Source of the DNA: Pictodentalium vernedei
Taxonomy: Eukaryota; Mollusca; Scaphopoda; Dentaliida; Dentaliidae
Assembly: GCA_031216915.1 (NCBI GenBank)
Contig: CM062296.1
Span: forward strand, 790,516,823-790,580,822
Direction: 5' to 3'
DNA length: 64,000 nucleotides
The position numbers and the translations under genes are program-made. This document shows positions 1 through 10,659 of this stretch, piece after piece. The notes under the pieces were generated by a model. It was not told where the DNA came from. It saw only the letters and a program-made list of their open reading frames with translations, and searched no databases. Each line of letters starts with the position of its first letter. Position 1 is the first letter of the stretch.

Positions 1-2490
1 GACATTATTGGACTGCGTCGGCAACTCAGGGACAATGTCCCTGAACCGATCCAAAACTCCGTGTCCAATGACGCTATTAGTCTCCTATCCAGCATCGCAG
101 CAATGTAGTCCGACGGAACAACCTCTGGAAGATAATGCCGGAAGAAATGTATGGCAGCTTCTGTTGTTCCGAAAGGGAAAGCTGGAAATCGTCCGAATCC
201 CTTTCGCCATCCTGTCGGACCCTATGAAGTGTTCGGTCATCCGTACCTGATGCCACAGCGGAGCGCACCGACCCAGCGCCGTCGGATTATTCCTGATCCG
301 ACCGAGAATCTGCCGTTTGCTGGGATGCTGCGATAAGCTGTGCTATTTTGGATAGCACGTCCGTCACTGAGGCCTGTGGAGAAGCGGTCTTACAATGCTT
401 TGCCGCTGGAAGCTCCGTGTTCGTTACCCTGTGCATACTTCTATTATGCAAGCGACCGGAGTGTACAGGCCTCGTGTCCCTTGGCTACCGGATGGCGTGA
501 CCTGTTCGCCGTGGAATCACTGAATGACGAAGCTGGCCGGATACTCGAGGTCACGTAGCCAATGTGCGGTCGTGTGCGCTGCTTGTGAGGATGAGGAAGC
601 ATTATCGACAGTCACTTGGACTGTCTATATAATGGAGCGTCCCGAGCGGCGGACATATGCTCCGAATGCGAAATGTCTGTACCACAACATTCGGTCCCAT
701 ATGTTGTTGTACGAAAGAGGGACCTCTCTCGCTCGCAGCCCGGACGGACCTGGACGAGCTAGGAACCGGACTAACAGGCTTCCTCCGATCTCTCCTCTAA
801 TCAGTCGTCACTGGGTGTGTACTAAAGTCTATTATAGTGCTCGCACCACCCAAATCTCCTTCCTAGACCGCAACGGACGAACCCAACTGCCGAACCATTC
901 GATGAATGGACGCTACACCGGGTGAGCTAGCGAATGTCAACTCCGTCGATCCTACTAGGGACCTCTTAGGCGATTGACGTATTCCATGAGCACTAATTGC
1001 CGCTAGCTCTTCATTAACTATGACGACAGAGGCACACTTTTGAAAGACATCTCAGTAATTTTGCGAACAAGAAACCAGACATGCTTGTAAATACCAAGCA
1101 TATAAAAAATATATATAGCGTCGTTCAATAAATCAAAAGTTTCTGTGACATTATTGGACTGTGTCGGAACTGAGGGACGATGTCCCTGAACCGAACCAAA
1201 AATTCTGTGTCCACCGACGCTATCAGTTTCTTATCCGGCATCGCAGCATTCTGGTCCGACGAAAGAACCTCTAGAAGATAAAGTCGGATGACGTATACAT
1301 CAGCTTATGTCGTTCCCGAAAGGGAAAGCTCGAAATCCTCCGAATCCCTTTCGGCATCCCGTCGGACCGTATGAAATTTTCGGACGTCCGTACCCGATGC
1401 TTCCGCGGAGCGTCCCGACCCAGCGTCGTCGGATATTACATGATGCGACAGAGATTCTGTCGTTGCTGGGATGCTGCGATAAGTTGTGCTATTTGGGATA
1501 GCACGTCCGTCACCGAGGCCTTTGCAGTAGCGGCCTTACGATGCTTTGCCGCTGGAAGCTCCGTGTACGTTGACTCCCGCATACTTTCATATGCAAACGT
1601 CCAGAGTCTCCAGGCCTCGTGTCCCTGGCTATCGGATGGCGTGACCTGGTCGCCGAGGATTCTCTGATTGGCGAAGTTGACTGGATATCCGAGGTTACGT
1701 AGCCAAGAGCGGTCGTGTGCGCTACCATGAGGATGAGGAAGCCTTATTGACAGTCTCTCCAGACTGTCTATCTAACGGAGCGTCCCGAGCGGCTGACGTA
1801 TGCTCCGAATGTGAAACATTTTGTACCACAACATCTGGGGGCAGATGTTGTACGAGAGAGGGGCCTCTCTCGCTCGCAGTCCAGATGGACCTGGACGAGC
1901 TAGGAACCGGACTAAAAGGCTTCCTCCGTTCTCTCCTCTAATCCGCCGTCACTGGGTGTGCATTTGGTTGATTTATAGTGCTCGCATCACCCAACACTCC
2001 TTCTGGACCGCAACGGACGAACCCGGCTGCCGAACCATTCGATGAATGGACGCTACACCGGGCGAGCTATCGGACGTCAAAGGCCGTCGATCCTACTAGG
2101 GACCTCTTAGGCAATTGACGTATTTTCATGAGCACTTTTCCGCTAGCTCTTCATTAATTGTGACGACGGAGGCACACTTTTGGAAGACATCACGGATACA
2201 TCACCCTGTTCTTGATCGTCAGAAATAGAGATTGATAAACTAGAGTGACCCTGCGGGGAAAGGACCGGCATGGCCATTTCCCCACTAACATACCGTGACA
2301 CACACTTCCCATGTTGTCATCGAAATTAACACATACTGAACAGGAGTTAGTGCAAGTACACTGACTACATTTATACAATGATTATGAAAGTCAGAGGAAG
2401 ATATCCTCTTATTACAAGTGAACAATATCCTTTCAATGTGAAAAGAAAACAAAGTCCTAGTACTCGCACCAAACCCTGACAATCAAAATA
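1..2490 (-). pseudogene. gag remnant, tandemly duplicated
   Basis: Two successive stretches (1-~1060 and ~1062-2490) each match the same part of the intact gag, for example the segments starting near 5 and near 1146 that both read as the antisense of 'SNNVTRTFELLND'-type Gag sequence. The second copy also carries the N-terminal Cys/His-rich coding region near 2300-2480. Short surviving frames only; not translatable as one protein. The same ~1.1 kb duplication occurs in two other copies in this window, so it predates their separation. Confidence 0.8.
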
Positions 2491-3329
2491 CATAATAACA
2501 TGATCCATTAACATAGAAAAAATAATTGAAATCAAAAAAATTTTGAAAAAATATTTTTTCAGAAAAGCCCAAGTTTCTGAAAAGTAACGTTGAGCCCCAA
2601 TGGATCCCAAGCCTAAGTGTGGGCAAAAATTTTAAAAATATTTAAAAAAATTAATGCAACACTTACGAACAATAATAATGTATCTAGTAATGATTAAACT
2701 AACATCAAAATATTATTTTCAAGAAATCCCCCCTCACACAGAGGGCTGTTGTCAATGTAAACAAGAAGTGTAAAAACACCAGAAACAAGACTCCAGGCAC
2801 TGATAACCCTGGCCCGAAATCAGTTACCAATAAAACACTATCTGATGCAAAACAGGGACTTCCAGGGAAGAAACTGCAGAACATCAGATGGTAGATGCAG
2901 AACACTACGCCTAACCACCCATAGGTGAAGACGTAAACATGGGGAAAAGAACAGAATTCATTCTGTTATCCAGCTAAAACTCCCAAGAAATTTTAGTAAT
3001 AATATTACAGAAAATATGCCAAAAGCATGGGAGAATAGCAAGGGGGGCCTTAAAGGAAAGGAAGAGAGGAAAACACTGAACAAGCAGTGTAACTTAATAA
3101 CAAGAATGACAACAGGCTCTTGCCTCGAAAATAGGTAACTTAACATAAATTCATTAAAAAATTTTAAGTTACAACCCTGATTATTTTCTGTCACTCATTT
3201 TTCCTCTCCTCCTTCTATATCCTCCTTAGAATCACCATTTCTCTAATATTTATGTGTCTGGCATCATTTAAACTGAGATTTACAAGCACAAAGATCAGTC
3301 AGATGTTAACTGATGAAGGGCCAAACAAA

Positions 3330-3530
3330 GAATGATTAATGGCACCAATTTCGAGACATCCTTGACACTGCGCATGCGCAGTAGAGGTGAAGTATGGAGG
3401 GCCATTCAGGACATGTTTTCTTTGGTTTTAGATGCAAATTTTGGGGATTGGGGGGCAAAATATGTGTTTGGCCCTACATTTTTAAGAGTTAGCACCAGCT
3501 ATGTCTGGGTCATTGGTACAGTATAAAAAT
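3330..3530 (-). repeat. 5' terminal inverted repeat of copy N0
   Basis: About 200 bp matching the other DIRS termini: outer end GTATAAAAAT at 3521-3530 (plus strand), the G-rich stretch near 3440-3460, the palindrome TGCGCATGCGCA at 3369-3380, and a mutated form of the GGCGCC palindrome near 3342-3352. Flanking host sequence begins at 3531 with no sign of a target duplication. Confidence 0.85.
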
Positions 3531-3632
3531 ATAAAATTTCACCTTTGTGGTCATGGATAGCCATAATCGGCTTATTGCTCTACTCAATAATCCATGTGTA
3601 GTATGTTTTCAGAATTAGTGGTTTTCAAGTAA

Positions 3633-3638
3633 TTTATT
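3633..3638 (-). promoter_or_regulatory. Possible CXXC1 polyadenylation signal
   Basis: TTTATT on the plus strand reads AATAAA on the minus strand, about 600 bases after the CXXC1 stop codon at 4240. The implied 3' UTR would include the MITE at 3755-3981. A hexamer alone is weak evidence in AT-rich DNA. Confidence 0.25.
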
Positions 3639-3754
3639 TATACACAGCAACAAAATAATTTAATCATAATTCATTAAACCACTAATGGTCTATTTCATTC
3701 AGGTTGATGATTCATAATGGACACTCTGATGCACCACCATGCTTTGAATTCCCA

Positions 3755-3981
3755 TTAACCCTTTACCTAACACTGCATTTTAACAAAATAAATTAAATTT
3801 CACATTTTAAAAAAAAAAATCTCACAATTTTTCAATAAAACCATAGAAATATGGATATCATTAGAACCGGCTCAACGATATCCATATTTCTATGGTTTTA
3901 TCAAGACATTTGTAAGATATGTTAGGCTGTGGTAGGCTTATTTTCGGTCAACTTCATGGCCATTTTTTGGTAAAGGGTTAA
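3755..3981. mobile_element. piggyBac-type MITE, palindrome variant III
   Basis: Flanked by TTAA on both sides (3755-3758 and 3978-3981), the target duplication of piggyBac elements. The ends read CCCTTTACC and GGTAAAGGG. The centre is a palindrome whose arms read ATATGGATATCATTAGAACC and its reverse complement. No coding capacity. A second copy of the variant is at ~35405-35621. It lies downstream of the CXXC1 stop codon, possibly inside the 3' UTR. Confidence 0.8.
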
Positions 3982-4239
3982 TACTGTGCCATAATAACTG
4001 GAGTTATTGATGAAGCTGCTCAGGGTTTCACTGCATCCAACATTTCACTGGAATGTAATCAACAGGCTGATAGACCAGAAAGCCTTGAACTGCCATCAAT
4101 AGTACACCCCAAACATCAACTGTTGATGTTTATAAAACTCCTTGTGGTGTCAATCTGTGCTATAACTCGTGATTGGCAGTCCTAACTGAGAAATTGAACT
4201 CCCAATATTATATATTTCAACATAAGAAACAAATTGAAT

Positions 4240-4383
4240 TCATGAAACTGCTGATGGTCTCATTGAGTTCATTGGATCATGATCGACAGTCTGATGGAGC
4301 ATTAAGCCTAGAACTCCCATGCGGTGTGACATTGACGTCCTGATGTTTCGTTCTTGTTCAAACAATTCATCTAACTTGATCCA
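4240..4383 (-). CDS. CXXC1: CXXC1 (CFP1) terminal coding exon
   Basis: Last exon of the CpG-binding subunit of the SET1/COMPASS histone H3K4 methyltransferase, a nuclear protein that targets unmethylated CpG islands. On the minus strand the acceptor TTTCTTTGCAG precedes the first base at 4383. The frame reads 47 codons and a TGA at 4240-4242. The start 'WIKLDELFEQERNIRTSMS' and the following 'MLHQTVDHDP' match the conserved C-terminal segment of animal CXXC1. The last ~9 residues (NSMRPSAVS) are divergent, as is usual for the tail of this family. The codon phase is 0, continuous with the exon at 8543-8695. No frameshift or stop is visible inside it, so it looks like a functional host gene. 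Confidence 0.93.
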   Translation of the reverse strand, partial: WIKLDELFEQERNIRTSMSHRMGVLGLMLHQTVDHDPMNSMRPSAVS

Positions 4384-5101
4384 CTGCAAAGAAAAATGTA
4401 TTTATTTAGTGGGGCTTAAACTTCTGAAAGGAAAAGATATGAATAAGGTCATTTAAAAAGAAAATTCTTGTCAAATAAGATATAACAGAATAAATGCTCA
4501 GATTATCTCCAGAATGCAGGAAAGTGAACATAACCATGTCAATTGTATACTCCTGTTAATTAATAATTTTATGGGTGAGGTGGCTATTCATTTAACAGCG
4601 TTATACTGTAGGAAACCGCTTAAACCAACACAATTCAAGCACTTTTGATGAAGCCTAAAAATGAAGTCAGGTGAACGGGGGGCGATTTCGATTTAGTCTC
4701 AGAAAATGAGGTCTGCAAAATGTAGAGCCACCCCAAACCCTAGGGTATGGGAGGAGGGTCTCTACATTCATATTAGAAATATGGTCTGTATTATCATCTT
4801 CCCCGCCCCTGTAAGTTATTCACAAAGTCTTCAAGAAGGTAATAAAATTTCATTCAGTGACTTTTTTCCAGTTATATAAGGGTCCTAATCCTTCAAATAT
4901 CATATGCAGGTCTGGGTAAGTTTTCTTTCTGATACTTCCTTTGCTTTTGTGCCTGTTGGTATAGGTTGGTATGGTACATACCATTTCATCCACAGAACAT
5001 GGATAGTAGAGCCCCACTAAACCATTTAATGGTATGTGGCTTCCACCATGTCATTAACGTGCCTTCTGTGAAAAAGCATGAGGAATAGATCTGTTGGCAT
5101 A
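4384..5101. other. CXXC1 intron, nothing recognised
   Basis: AT-rich intron sequence upstream of the terminal exon. No exon with matching splice borders and frame, no tRNA-like fold and no recognised repeat. Confidence 0.6.
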
Positions 5102-5379
5102 CAGTTAAAACTAGAAGTTCTGTCATGAAATGCGCACAAATAGCACGTTGATATGCGCGTTAATGTGCATGTTATGGCCCAAGTAACGCTATCAAATTCT
5201 GTACATATGGTCTGTGCACAAGCAATGTTTCAGCCAATAGACCTCCGTGTTTGCTATGAGTAACCAGGAGAACCTGCCGTGCTTTAGATGCCATTCGATG
5301 TGGCAATTGCGCGCAATTCCAACACGCAATTAAGCCTAGATAAGCGCACTATTCGTGACAGGACTTCTAGTTTTAACTG
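5102..5379. mobile_element. Tc1/mariner-type MITE
   Basis: 278-bp element with 24-bp terminal inverted repeats starting CAGTTAAAACTAGAAGT; the two ends differ at one position. TA dinucleotides at 5100-5101 and 5380-5381 flank it exactly, the Tc1/mariner target duplication. No transposase frame, so non-autonomous. It lies in a CXXC1 intron. Confidence 0.85.
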
Positions 5380-5782
5380 TAGGAAAGGGAAAAGTTTTAT
5401 GGATCTGACACCCAGAGATGAGTTGTTGTATGTCTAAACCTCTTGCAACCCCTTACTGGCAGTATTGTTATTTTTGCTTTATGATCCTATGGTGAACAGC
5501 CAGCTGGGTGAAGAAAGCCAAATTACCCAGAGAGAAGCACCAAGCTGTGGTGTTCAGCTGTCAGACTTTCCAATGAACTAATTAGGCTCAATTGCAGCTT
5601 TAGTTCAGGTCACATACTGTACAGACCTGGGTATAAGCCCATAATCGAAAATAAGCCCACCTGCCAACTTTCCAGATTTGGCTTTCAGAGTCCTCTCCTT
5701 ATAAATAAGCCAAGTCCCTGATTTTGTAATGAGGAAATTGATGACTACTATGTTAGTACATGTAAGTTGTTACAATAAAAAA

Positions 5783-6016
5783 GAATCCCTTACTCAAAGC
5801 ACATAATTTCAAACTTTATTATTTTAATAATTTCTTTTTTCAAATGTTTAAAAAAACTTCCAACAAAATCATGTCATGTGACACCTCATTAGAATAAGCT
5901 CGTTCGATCGAGGGGGTCACATATGGTTTTGTAGAAATGGTTTTACATACTTTTTCTACTGCTCAATTTGCACATTACGTGGATGCATGCATCTGATTCA
6001 ATAGGTAAATGATTAA
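5783..6016. mobile_element. Decayed piggyBac-type MITE (variant I)
   Basis: Degenerate copy of the variant-I MITE seen intact at 12467-12716. The arms of the central palindrome survive in part (CATGTCATGTGACACCTCATT and GGGGGTCACATATGGTTTTG), and the right TTAA is at 6013-6016. The left terminus is poorly preserved. Confidence 0.6.
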
Positions 6017-6412
6017 TACATCTTTTAAGGGATTGACCAAGAATCACCGAACTTTGTGTGAACTTTGCATTCAAATTCTCCTGCAGAAAATAAGCCCACC
6101 AATGCTCCCATTACCACCACACTCCCATCTGAGCAATCAAGGGTTAACTCTCATGCTCAAGGATATTAATATTGCACTGTACAGAGAGGAATATTTTACT
6201 TATATAATTTGAATTAAAAAGAAGAGGTATCACCCTTGATGTAAATTAGTTAGCAGAGTTATCTCCCTGAAAGAAAGAACTTCAGTGATTAAAGTAGCAT
6301 TCAGCATGATGTGTGTGAGTAAAAAATTGTGAACTGGATTAAAAGGAAACAGAGACAAGTCATGATATCAAAAACATGTACTACAATACAGATACAGTAT
6401 GTTGTTCCTTAA

Positions 6413-6467
6413 GTGCAATAAGGTGCCATCTGTAATGTTAAAGCATTGCAGATGGCACCTTGCTGCA
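6413..6467. repeat. Near-perfect hairpin
   Basis: Inverted repeat whose arms include AAGGTGCCATCTG and CAGATGGCACCTT around the loop region TTAA, with outer GTGCA/TGCAC pairs. It shares outer pairs and loop with the hairpin at 10155-10202, although the middle of the stem is different. Probably a foldback repeat; no evidence of transcription. Confidence 0.65.
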
Positions 6468-6739
6468 CTCAAGAGACGACATAAAGATGACATATTACTA
6501 CCATTTTTCAAAGGACACAATGCAAGTGACACAGGTCAGGACCAAACCTTCAACTTTTTCATTGTAAGTCCAAAGCACTGACCAATGCACCACAGCACCC
6601 TATGTTGGCTTACGTTTTGTTTGTACTTTTTACACTTTTACAGTTATTATACACTAAACGACAGATTATCAAAAAAATTGCGGAACGATAGAAATCGTAT
6701 CCCCCACTGTGAAGATATAGAAACTTTCTTGGTATCACT

Positions 6740-7260
6740 CAAAATGCGGCTTTTAAAGCATCACTTCAAGGTGAATAAGAGTCAAATTATCACTGGAAAT
6801 GATCAATTTGTTCTAAAAACATATAATGAAAAGAAAATCTAGTGTTTTTGAGCGGATACCGATCATTTCCAGAAAAAATTCAACACATATTCACCTTGAA
6901 TTGATGCATACAACCCGCCAGCTGAATCAGATCGCAAGACACTACCTGTTCCGAGAATCAATCAAATCACTTACGCTTATCAATGCACATCAGCTGTTTA
7001 TTTTAAGCATCAATTCAAGGTTGAAATGAGTGGAATTATCGATAGGAATGATCAGATTCTTATAAAAAGCATAAATTAAAAAAAAAATCTAGTGTTTTTG
7101 AGTGGATACAGAAAATTATATCACTCGTGACCGAGACAAATGGCTATTTTCATGCGTGTAAGCACTCGCGAAATATAAACATTTGTCTTGGTCACTCATG
7201 AGATAATTTTCGGTATCAACTCCAAAACAATAGATATTCTCTATTTATTAGTGTTTAAGG
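6740..7260. repeat. Foldback repeat block
   Basis: A ~110-bp segment beginning near 6757 recurs as a direct repeat near 7007, both running into CTAGTGTTTTTGAG. A third fragment lies inverted near 6890. The right part (7087-7235) is a foldback with ~56-bp arms, including ACCGAGACAAATG and CATTTGTCTTGGT. It looks like a small inverted-repeat DNA element with an internal duplication; I cannot name the family. Confidence 0.6.
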
Positions 7261-7621
7261 TCACCAGTTGCAGCATCCACGGCAATATCATGACTGTCAC
7301 ACAAGTATAGAGTCAAGGTTAGCCAATTGTTTATAATAGTTTCAGTTATCATCATTACCCAATAAATCTAGGGAGAATCATGGTATGATGTTTGTAAGCC
7401 AAGATTTCAATCCAAGATGTGATATCCAAGTTGGATTTTCTTTTTAAAATATCCGTTTCCTGGTCACAACATTGGGTTAAATTTTGAATTTTTTTATTGG
7501 TGTTTTATGACATTTTCAACAGCCAGGGTCACCTCGTGCGAGAATTTTAAGGGTGGAGAAAGTAGGAGCATGCGGAGATAACCACCGAGCAGCTGTGAGC
7601 AACTGTCAGACTTCCTAAAGT

Positions 7622-7865
7622 ACTAATGCCGCATAAGCAGGTTTAGCATTAGTTGAAGAGAGGTGAACCATTGACATACAATATGCCTTAGTACACAGAA
7701 ACATTGTTCCCACAAATGGACAATCATGATTAAGTACCTTTCCCAGAGACAGGATGCAGTTACACCCCTGGTGGGGGGGGGGGGGGGGGGGGGGGGGGGG
7801 ATCAAACCAGGGACCTTTTGGTTTGAAAGTCCAACGCAGTAACCACTGAGCCACTACGCTCCCTT
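7622..7865 (-). mobile_element. tRNA-derived SINE
   Basis: Read on the minus strand from ~7865, it begins with a tRNA-like head: an A-box-like TGGCTCAGTGGT and a B-box-like GGTTTGATC about 35 bases later, the RNA polymerase III promoter elements. A 28-base G run (C run in sense) follows at 7774-7801. The body contains GGAAAGGTACTTAATCATGA, resembling the conserved core domain of animal Meta-type SINEs (assignment from memory). It cannot be a tRNA gene: the acceptor stem and anticodon arm do not pair. Confidence 0.7.
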
Positions 7866-7903
7866 AACTTTGGATTAGTGAGAGATAAATCACTTGCCTG
7901 GCC

Positions 7904-8145
7904 TTAACCCTTTACCTAACATGAAAAGCAGACGACACTTGCAAAAAAAATTCTTGAATAACTAATTTTTTTCATTTTTTGTCTCAAAAACATAGGTTAT
8001 GACCCCTCGTTGGAACGAGCTCGTTCCAACGAGGGGTCATAACCTATGTTTTTGAGACACAAAATGAAAATATTTTGAAAATTAATTGGCGATTTTTGAG
8101 AATAGCGCTGGCCGGTTTTGGCCGTTACGTTGGGTAAAGGGTTAA
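7904..8145. mobile_element. piggyBac-type MITE (variant II)
   Basis: TTAA at 7904-7907 and 8142-8145, ends CCCTTTACCTAAC and GTTGGGTAAAGGG. The central palindrome has arms with GTCTCAAAAACATAGGTTAT and its reverse complement meeting at GGAACGAGCTCGTTCC. It shares its right TTAA with the next MITE. Confidence 0.85.
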
Positions 8146-8366
8146 CCCTTTACCCAATGCAGACGATTTCAAAATTTATTATTTTAAATATCATTTTTTA
8201 AATTTTTTCAAAAAAGTTCAACAAAACCATATCATGTGACAAGCTCGTTCCAAAGAGGGGTCACATGATATAGTTTTGTTGAAATTTTTCGAGAAATAAT
8301 ATTTTTTCAGCTGCTGAATTTGCATATTATTTGCGGATGCGGGCGATTCGTTGGGTAAAGGGTTAA
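8142..8366. mobile_element. piggyBac-type MITE (variant I)
   Basis: TTAA at 8142-8145 (shared) and 8363-8366, with the same outer ends as variant II but a different palindrome (AACAAAACCATATCATGTGA and its complement). The middle of the palindrome has lost about 25 bases on one arm. The asymmetric subterminal regions (CAGACGAT on one side, GCGGGCGATTCG on the other) give its orientation. Confidence 0.85.
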
Positions 8367-8542
8367 AACCAGGAGAATGATAGATCACTTGTCTCTATGT
8401 TTCCCAATAAGAGCCCTGTATCAACTTATCCAAGGTTTTCAAGGTTTTGAAATCAAAATCAGTTAAATTTCAGGAATTTTAATTCCTTGAATGCTCACAT
8501 TCAAGCAACTACAATATACAGGTTTTAAATTTAAGTACTAAC

Positions 8543-8695
8543 CTGTCTAACTCTCTCTGTATCTATCTGTGCACGCCGTAATTTCTCCCAGCAATGATGT
8601 TTGTTACATTTCCTTCTACTCATTCGACAATATTCACCACTTGGTTTAAAAACATCAATTACTGAAGGACATCCACATACCTCATCAGCAGGAAC
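8543..8695 (-). CDS. CXXC1: CXXC1 internal exon with conserved Cys cluster
   Basis: 51 codons on the minus strand, phase 0 at both ends. The acceptor is TATTTTTGCAG before 8695 and the donor is GTTAGT after 8543. The translation starts VPADEVCGCPSV, continues through a Cys-rich stretch (EYCRM, RKCNKHHC) and ends WEKLRRAQIDTERVRQ. This matches the conserved C-terminal Cys-rich region of animal CXXC1, which takes part in the contact with the SET1 methyltransferase. It joins in frame to the exon at 9753-9896 on one side and the terminal exon on the other. All family cysteines that I can recall are kept. Confidence 0.95.
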
Positions 8696-9419
8696 CTGCA
8701 AAAATATTATGTAAATAATAGAAAATAATGAAATGAAGAACTAGTTCCTGACAACAACAATGGAACTTAGAGACATCTTCTGGTAAGGAGTCGGTTAGGG
8801 GAAGAAAACAAAAAGTTAGTAAAAAGTAAATATTTGTAAAGTAGAGAAAAAATGAGAGGTAATTTTGGCAGAAAATATTGAAAAAACTCACACAGTTCAA
8901 TAAGAACATGTCCAAGATATATAATTATAAGAGCAAAAAACCATTTGATTCTAAATTGTTCTTTGAAAGTTATTTTAAAAATTTTCTTCAAATATTTTTC
9001 TTCTGAGTTTTGCTCAAAAGTTTGAAGTCAAAAATAAAAATATTCTATAATATTTTTAGGAGAAAAAGGTCTGAAATAGTTCAAAACAAAATTTATACAA
9101 ATACTGTTTGAGAGAAGCTAAAAATTATTTGATTCTAATTCATTTTTTTTTTAAATCTACATTTTTAAAGAAAAAGTTGTAAAAAGTCAGAAAAAAAATT
9201 TGAAATCAAACTTTACTTTGTGCAGTAGCATGAGAGTAGAAAAAAATTCAAGTACTTACAAGTTGTTATTCACAAGTTAAATTGAGAATAACAAAAGTTG
9301 CAACAAGTAGAAAGATGCTGACTGGATTGATGCACAAAAAACTGAACACCCTAAAATTCATTTTGCATGTCCCTCTTAATATACATAACAAGATTCAAAA
9401 TTCACTGAGCAAAAAGCAA

Positions 9420-9632
9420 TCAGTCATTTGTAGAATGAGGTCCCCAGTGGGTGAATTTGCTGATGCACTCCCATGCACTTGGCCAGTTTATCCTCTAGGT
9501 ACCCCTTTCTGTTTAGGCTTGAGACCTTGATTAAGAATGAGGTACACGAAGGGTAAATTCAGTGATGCTACCCTGCTGTGCAGGGTAGTATCACCAAATT
9601 CACCCTCTGGGGGGCCTCATTTTTCAAATGAC
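9420..9632. mobile_element. Foldback MITE-like repeat
   Basis: The core 9536-9621 is an imperfect palindrome closing on GCTACCCTGC-TGT-GCAGGGTAG, with outer arms AATGAGG...AAATTCA and TGAATTT...CCTCATT. A third arm-like copy lies directly upstream at ~9434-9466. Non-coding; lies in the intron between two CXXC1 exons. Confidence 0.55.
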
Positions 9633-9752
9633 CGTCTGCTTATTTCCAGGCCTGATCATTTTGGAACAGTTCTTTTGACATTTTTTCTGTTTTTTAAAAA
9701 TGCACACTCACGACAATCTAATATGATACAAATTTTACTGATGAGAACTTAC

Positions 9753-9896
9753 CCTTGGTTCCTTTGAATGCTCTGGACACAATAATTTCAGTCTTTTACA
9801 GTAGGTTTTCTGTTGAGGATTGTAGTAATCACAGAATATTGAATAACCTTCTATTTTTGTCTTGTAAATTGACCCAAATGATGTCTGTGCTTCAAA
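9753..9896 (-). CDS. CXXC1: CXXC1 internal exon, QTSFGS region
   Basis: 48 codons on the minus strand, phase 0. The acceptor TTTTTATTTCCAG ends just before 9896 and the donor GTAAGTTC follows 9753. The translation contains EAQTSFGSIYKTKIEG, FCDYYNPQ, KTYCKRL and LCPEHSKEP, the most conserved block of the CXXC1 C-terminal domain. The upstream exon is at 33711-33818, so the intron between them is ~23.8 kb, stretched by the nested retrotransposons at 13232-33152. No disabling change is seen. Confidence 0.95.
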
Positions 9897-10154
9897 CTGG
9901 AAATAAAAACAAATATACAAGGGTTATCCTCCACATTCCATAATCAATTTTTAGTTCTTAGGCCACACAAAGTCATTGTTCTGTTTCTCAGGACAAGTTT
10001 TGTAAAATTGCATGCGGGCGGGCGGTTTTTTATTTTATATTTTATTTTTGTAATTGTTTCTTTGCCATCAGAAGTTCATATTCTTGGTTTATTTTATGTT
10101 TTAGACCTCATAATCTACAGAATAGCAAGGGTGGTGGTGTATTTCGTCCATTGG

Positions 10155-10202
10155 GTGCAGCAAGGCTTTGCAATGCTAAAGCATTGCAAAGCCTTGTTGC
10201 AC
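10155..10202. repeat. Near-perfect 48-base hairpin
   Basis: Stem of 23 pairs with one mismatch and a 2-base loop: CAAGGCTTTGCAATGCT, AA, AGCATTGCAAAGCCTTG, enclosed by GTGCA/TGCAC. It is related to the hairpin at 6413-6467 by its outer pairs, loop and right flank (CTCAAG). Lies in the large CXXC1 intron. Confidence 0.7.
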
Positions 10203-10659
10203 TCAAGGGACAAATTTATCAATTTTATTCACTTATGTAAAATATCAGACACAACCATTTAATTTTTATTTTTTCAAGTTTGCATTGGTCATATAAAGAG
10301 AGCATGCGGCAGCCAAAAGGACCATGTGGGAGGGCCTGATAAACAGATTAATTTTATTAAGCCTTAAATAACTGAGAATTTGAAAGTACTCTTTTATCTT
10401 TGTGAGCGCAACCATTACATGTGTATATATTTAAAAAAAAAATACCAGCATATTTATAGATGTACCCAAGTTGAATCCTTCAGATCCTGGTTCCAAATTT
10501 GTTGAATTTCTTATTTTACATTTAGCCTTCCAACATACAGCCTTTTGGTGTTCATGCTGATGGAATTTACAGTACCTTGCAATGGTTTCTAGCAAAGTTT
10601 TGGCTGCCTAGATGTCACTAGACACCACTCCTAAGTCAAAGTGTTACCTCATAAAGAGG
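10203..10659. other. CXXC1 intron, nothing recognised
   Basis: AT-rich sequence without an exon, repeat or fold that I can support. Confidence 0.5.

Larger units (their letters stand above)
1..3530 (-). mobile_element. Decayed DIRS-type retrotransposon, 5' part (copy N0)
   Basis: Minus-strand element cut by the window start. Only its 5' half is present: a tandemly duplicated gag remnant (1-~2490), a 5' UTR (~2490-3330) and the 5' inverted terminal repeat ending at 3530 with the sense-strand terminus ATTTTTATACTGTACC. Reading frames are broken by many stops and indels, and no frame exceeds 133 codons. It shares the gag duplication and many lesions with the copies at 25310-32223 and 54107-61014, but is less decayed in the first gag repeat. 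The RT, RNase H and recombinase regions would lie left of the window. Family assignment rests on its alignment by eye to the intact copy at 42267-49395. Confidence 0.85.

Noticed and set aside
7615-7854. Proline-rich minus-strand ORFs near a G run
   Set aside because: They arise from the homopolymer inside a SINE; no protein family and no conservation signal.
7800-7865. tRNA gene
   Set aside because: A- and B-box-like motifs are present but the cloverleaf does not close and a long G run and SINE body follow.
10155-10202. microRNA precursor
   Set aside because: The stem is too perfect and the loop too small, and a related hairpin lies 3.7 kb away; a foldback repeat is more likely without small-RNA data.
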